DNA of 8,238 nt, taken from NCBI GenBank assembly GCA_947626405.1, contig CANQSE010000080.1:1-8238 (forward strand). Direction: 5' to 3'. The notes beneath the pieces were generated by a model, which ran no database searches, was not told the DNA's origin, and saw nothing but the letters and a program-made list of their open reading frames with translations. Position numbers and translations under genes: made by a program. Of the stretch, positions 5,441 through 8,238 are shown piece after piece; within the stretch, counting starts at the first letter, position 1; each line of letters starts with the position of its first letter. The stretch is from an uncultured Acetatifactor sp. (GTDB lineage Bacteria; Bacillota; Clostridia; Lachnospirales; Lachnospiraceae).

Positions 5441-6535
5441 TTACCGCGGTATCTGCTGTGTGATGCAGTGAATGTTTCCTCCGCCGATCAGTATATCCCT
5501 GGCGTAAATCTGAATTACTTCCCTTTCCGGAAACAGCGACTGCAGGGTTTCTTTTGCCCTTTCGTCCATTGGGTCGCCAAATCCCGGCATAACGATATTC
5601 GCGTTGGCAATGTAAAAATTCACATAGGAAGCCGCAAGCCTCTCACCCGGTATACGAGCAGGCTCGTCCCGGCAGGCGTCCAGTCCCGCGCACTCATCAG
5701 CCGTCACCGTCACAGGAGCCGGCAGCATAAGCTTATGGACCTTTATGCGTCTCCCTGCGGCGTCGGTATTGTTTTCCAGATACTCAAGGCACGCTTTTGA
5801 CATTTCGTACTGCACGTCGTTTCTGTCGTCGGTCCATGCCAGCACCGCCTCGCCCGGTTTCACAAAAGCGCATATGTTATCCACATGTCCGTTGGTTTCG
5901 TCGTTATATATGCCGCAGGGAAGCCAGAGCACCACCGACACATTCAGGTAATCCCTGAGCACCTGCTCAATCTGCTCACGTCTCATGTCGGGATTTCTGC
6001 CTTTGCTTAACAGACAGCTCTCCGTAACAATACAGGTTCCTTCCCCGTCCACATGGATTGAGCCTCCCTCAAGTATGAAATCCCGCTTGTGGTACACATC
6101 CCTGTCAAATAAGTCGCAGATTTTACGCGCCATCTGATTGTCCTTGTCCCACGGAAAATACAGCCCGTCGCTCAGACCGCCCCAGGCGTTAAATCCCCAG
6201 TCAATTCCCCTTATCTCTCCCGAGTCGTTTTTCACAAACGTGGGGGCGTAATCCCTTGCCCATGCGTCGTTGCTCGACATCTCCACCACGCGCACAGTCT
6301 CCGGCAGCATAGCTCTGGCGTTGTCGTACTGGGAAGCGCTGGCGCACACCGTCACCTTTTCCGATTGCGAGATGGCTTCCGCAACCTGCACAAACGCCTT
6401 TCTGGCCGCATATCCGCCATACTGCCAGGAATCCGGTCTCTCCGGAAAGATCATAATACATCCCTCGTGCGGTTCAAACTCCCCCGGCATGCGGAATCCG
6501 TCTTCTGCGGGCGTCCTGTCCTTTATCAGCCTCAT
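5441..6535 (-). CDS. aguA: Agmatine deiminase
   Basis: Agmatine deiminase (iminohydrolase) of 364 residues that converts agmatine to N-carbamoylputrescine and ammonia. It belongs to the guanidino-group modifying superfamily with a five-fold alpha/beta propeller. Active-site residues are visible: D95 in NDAWARD, E156 in ILEGGSIHVDG, H217 and D219 in DETNGHVDN, and the nucleophile C357 in GGGNIHCITQQ. These positions agree within one residue with those I recall for the Enterococcus faecalis enzyme (Cys357). The length is typical and the protein appears complete. The start has GGAG 7 nt upstream. It lies 46 nt after nspC and 95 nt before aguB. The nspC-aguA spacer contains a repeated ATAACGG and a TATAAAAT stretch, but no convincing -35, so an internal promoter is not called. 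Its product feeds AguB. Confidence 0.97.
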   Translation of the reverse strand: MRLIKDRTPAEDGFRMPGEFEPHEGCIMIFPERPDSWQYGGYAARKAFVQVAEAISQSEKVTVCASASQYDNARAMLPETVRVVEMSSNDAWARDYAPTFVKNDSGEIRGIDWGFNAWGGLSDGLYFPWDKDNQMARKICDLFDRDVYHKRDFILEGGSIHVDGEGTCIVTESCLLSKGRNPDMRREQIEQVLRDYLNVSVVLWLPCGIYNDETNGHVDNICAFVKPGEAVLAWTDDRNDVQYEMSKACLEYLENNTDAAGRRIKVHKLMLPAPVTVTADECAGLDACRDEPARIPGERLAASYVNFYIANANIVMPGFGDPMDERAKETLQSLFPEREVIQIYARDILIGGGNIHCITQQIPR

Positions 6536-6581
6536 CTTTTTACTCCGTTATTTTATAATGCCTCTGGTCATTTACCGTTAT

Positions 6582-7742
6582 TCAGCAGAGCCTTCCCTTG
6601 AAATCCTCGTACCCGAATCTTTTGAGAATCCTGCAGTCTCCGTCTTTTCCGCGCAGGGCGATTGCGGGCAGCGGCATCCCGTTAAAGGTATTGTTCTTTA
6701 CCATGGAATAAATCGCCATATCCTCAAAGACAAGCCTGTCCCCCTCTTTAAGCGGACTGTCAAAGGAATAATCGCCTATGATGTCTCCCGCAAGACAGGT
6801 CGGTCCGCCCAGCCGGTACGTATAAGGTTTTTCTCCCGCCTGTCCGCTTCCCAGAAGCGGCGGTCTGTATGGCATTTCCAGGACATCCGGCATGTGACAC
6901 GCCGCGGAGGTATCGAGGATCGCAGTGGATATGCCGTTATGGACGATTTCAAGCACGGTTGACACAAGAAATCCCGTATTCAGCGCTACAGCTTCCCCGG
7001 GCTCAAGGTATACCGTCAGACCGTATTTATCCTGCATACGCCTTATACAGCGCTCAAGCCTTTCCAGATCATATCCCTGCCGCGTTATATGATGACCGCC
7101 GCCAAAATTGATCCATTTCATGTCCCACATGTACTTCCCGAATTTTTCCACAACAGCATCGAGCGTTTTTTCAAGATCGTCCGAATCCTGTTCGCAGAGC
7201 GTATGAAAATGCAGACCGTCGAGAAGTCTTAAAAGCTCCTGTCCCGTTTCAAAATTTGCAAGAGTCACACCCATGCGCGAGCCCGGTCTGCACGGATCAT
7301 AGATTTCATGCCCTTTCTGGGTCGAACACTCCGGATTGATCCTGAGTCCGATGCTTTTCCCCGCGTTTTTTGCCCTGACTCCGAATTTCTCAACCTGTCT
7401 CCATGAGTTAAACACGATATGATCCGCCCAGCCCAGAAGCTCCTCAAAGCTTTCCTCGCTATAGGCGGGCGAAAACACGTGGTTCTCACAGAGCTTTCCC
7501 ATTTTTTTAAGCGGGCGCACCATCTCCTCATAGCCCAGTCTGGCTTCATACAGCCCGCTGGCCGCGGCTCCCGTAAGCCTTTCACCAATCAGAGGATACA
7601 GTGCGTACATGGAAAAGGCCTTCTGCGCAAGCAGGATCTTTACACCCGTGCGATCCATAAGGCCCCTCAGAATATCAAGGTTCTTTTCTATCAATGCCTC
7701 GTCCACCACATAACATGGCGTGGGCAGCTGCGAAAAATCCAT
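6582..7742 (-). CDS. nspC: Carboxynorspermidine / carboxyspermidine decarboxylase
   Basis: PLP-dependent decarboxylase of 386 residues in the alanine-racemase-fold group (relative of LysA). It removes the carboxylate of carboxynorspermidine or carboxyspermidine to give norspermidine or spermidine. The PLP lysine is K41 in LLAQKAFSMY. FGGGHH at 213-218 and LEPGEAV near 246-252 are cofactor-binding motifs, and C316 in GGPTCLAGD is the likely active-site cysteine from the partner subunit of the dimer. With agmatine-to-putrescine genes adjacent, carboxyspermidine is the more likely substrate (inference). The ATG at 7742 is chosen because the family begins at MDFSQLPTPCYVVD and AAGGG lies 6 nt upstream; a TTG at 7757 in the same frame overlaps that site. 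It starts 19 nt after the dehydrogenase gene, which supports translational linkage. Confidence 0.96.
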   Translation of the reverse strand: MDFSQLPTPCYVVDEALIEKNLDILRGLMDRTGVKILLAQKAFSMYALYPLIGERLTGAAASGLYEARLGYEEMVRPLKKMGKLCENHVFSPAYSEESFEELLGWADHIVFNSWRQVEKFGVRAKNAGKSIGLRINPECSTQKGHEIYDPCRPGSRMGVTLANFETGQELLRLLDGLHFHTLCEQDSDDLEKTLDAVVEKFGKYMWDMKWINFGGGHHITRQGYDLERLERCIRRMQDKYGLTVYLEPGEAVALNTGFLVSTVLEIVHNGISTAILDTSAACHMPDVLEMPYRPPLLGSGQAGEKPYTYRLGGPTCLAGDIIGDYSFDSPLKEGDRLVFEDMAIYSMVKNNTFNGMPLPAIALRGKDGDCRILKRFGYEDFKGRLC

Positions 7743-7748
7743 TTTAAT

Positions 7749-7753
7749 CCCTT
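7749..7753 (-). promoter_or_regulatory. Ribosome binding site that decides the nspC start
   Basis: AAGGG on the minus strand, 6 nt before the ATG at 7742. It lies within the longer frame from TTG 7757, so that upstream start would not use it. Confidence 0.7.
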
Positions 7754-7761
7754 TCAAGCAA

Positions 7762-8238
7762 TCAGTCCACCAATACGGGGTTTTCCTCCACCACCCAGGG
7801 CAGTCCGTACTCGTTTAAGGCTTCCATGAACGGATCAGGATCAAACTCCTCCACGTTAAACACGCCGGGCTTTTTCCACATGCCGTTCATCACAAGCATT
7901 GCGCCTATCATTGCCGGCACTCCCGTGGTGTATGATATGGCCTGTGAGCCGAGCTCCCTGTAGCACTCCTGATGGTCGCATACATTGTAAATGTAGACGG
8001 ATTTTTCCTTCCCGTCCTTCACACCCGTAAAAATACAGCCTATGTTGGTCTTTCCCACAGTGCGCGGTCCAAGAGACGCGGGATCCGGCAAAAGCGCCTT
8101 CAAAAACTGAATCGGAACAATCTCATGTCCTTCAAACATCACCGGATCCGTCCGCAGCATACCGACATTCTCCAGACATTTCATATGAGTAAGATAACTC
8201 TGTCCGAACGTCATAAAGAAACGGATCCTCCTGATCCC
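7762..8238 (-). CDS. Carboxynorspermidine / carboxyspermidine dehydrogenase, C-terminal part (5' truncated by window edge)
   Basis: The visible 158 residues are the C-terminal portion of a saccharopine dehydrogenase-family protein. The frame stays open to 8238; GIRRIRFFMTFGQSYL reads straight through the ATG at 8214, so that Met is internal. Family members are about 400 residues, so the N-terminal NAD(P)-binding Rossmann domain and much of the catalytic domain lie outside. In this neighbourhood the enzyme should reductively condense putrescine (or diaminopropane) with aspartate beta-semialdehyde to carboxyspermidine (or carboxynorspermidine). The conserved C-terminal features are TVGKTNIGCIFTG, the YIYNVCDHQECY block, SYTTGVPAMIGAMLV and a C-terminal EYGLPWVVEENP. 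It is followed after 19 nt by nspC, the gene for the next enzyme. Sequence alone does not separate this from a lysine-pathway saccharopine dehydrogenase; the pairing with nspC does. Confidence 0.9.
   Translation of the reverse strand, partial: GIRRIRFFMTFGQSYLTHMKCLENVGMLRTDPVMFEGHEIVPIQFLKALLPDPASLGPRTVGKTNIGCIFTGVKDGKEKSVYIYNVCDHQECYRELGSQAISYTTGVPAMIGAMLVMNGMWKKPGVFNVEEFDPDPFMEALNEYGLPWVVEENPVLVD

Noticed and set aside
4878..5471. 197-codon open frame on the plus strand
   Set aside because: It is antisense to aguB and the aguA end, and its product resembles no family.
6536..6581. Internal promoter between nspC and aguA, based on TATAAAAT
   Set aside because: There is no acceptable -35 at 16-18 bp; AT-rich spacers give such matches by chance.
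6270..6962. 230-codon open frame on the plus strand
   Set aside because: It is antisense to aguA and nspC, whose catalytic motifs are in the other strand, and spans two real genes and their spacer.
8223..8237. Inverted repeat GGATC-CTCCT-GATCC at the window end
   Set aside because: It falls inside conserved coding sequence of the dehydrogenase gene; the codons explain it.
8212..8238. ATG at 8214 with an upstream AGGAGG (8227-8232) as the start of the dehydrogenase gene
   Set aside because: The site is 12 nt away, the frame is open through it to the window edge, and the translated residues before Met (RRIRFF) match the inside of the family. The gene is cut by the window, not short.

Overview
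The window looks like chromosomal DNA of a low- to mid-GC Firmicute, most likely an anaerobic gut clostridium of the Lachnospiraceae type. This is inferred from a NiaR niacin repressor, a MecA adaptor, Clostridia-style AGGAGG-like ribosome binding sites, and a polyamine operon of the kind known from gut Clostridia. No mobile element, CRISPR array, rRNA or tRNA gene was seen. Coding density is high and nearly every gene is intact.

Layout. Three blocks are visible. Block 1 (11-3672, minus strand) is a tight run in the order mecA, a TrpB2-type tryptophan synthase beta-like gene, and a cytosolic glycoside-hydrolase-like gene (DUF5060/DUF4038/DUF5605 type). The spacers are 30 and 26 nt, and a strong extended -10 promoter sits ahead of mecA. 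Block 2 (3904-4428, plus strand) is a single divergently transcribed niaR gene, separated from mecA by a 231-nt AT-rich control region. Block 3 (4470-8238, minus strand) converges on niaR and reads carboxy(nor)spermidine dehydrogenase (5' end outside the window), carboxy(nor)spermidine decarboxylase nspC, agmatine deiminase aguA and N-carbamoylputrescine amidase aguB.

How the genes work together. Block 3 encodes a nearly complete polyamine route. AguA and AguB turn agmatine into putrescine. The dehydrogenase joins putrescine with aspartate semialdehyde to give carboxyspermidine, and NspC decarboxylates that to spermidine without S-adenosylmethionine. An arginine decarboxylase to supply agmatine is expected outside the window, probably upstream of 8238. 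Block 1 has no obvious metabolic theme: a ClpC adaptor, an indole/serine PLP enzyme and a predicted sugar hydrolase share what appears to be one transcript. NiaR normally represses NAD synthesis or niacin uptake genes, but none is in the window.

I found no convincing undescribed multi-gene system. The points most worth a second look are the odd mecA-trpB2-hydrolase transcription unit, the isolated niaR beside a palindrome that covers the mecA promoter, and the structured aguA-aguB spacer. Start sites were chosen by ribosome binding site and family N-terminus. Four genes start downstream of the longest possible reading frame.
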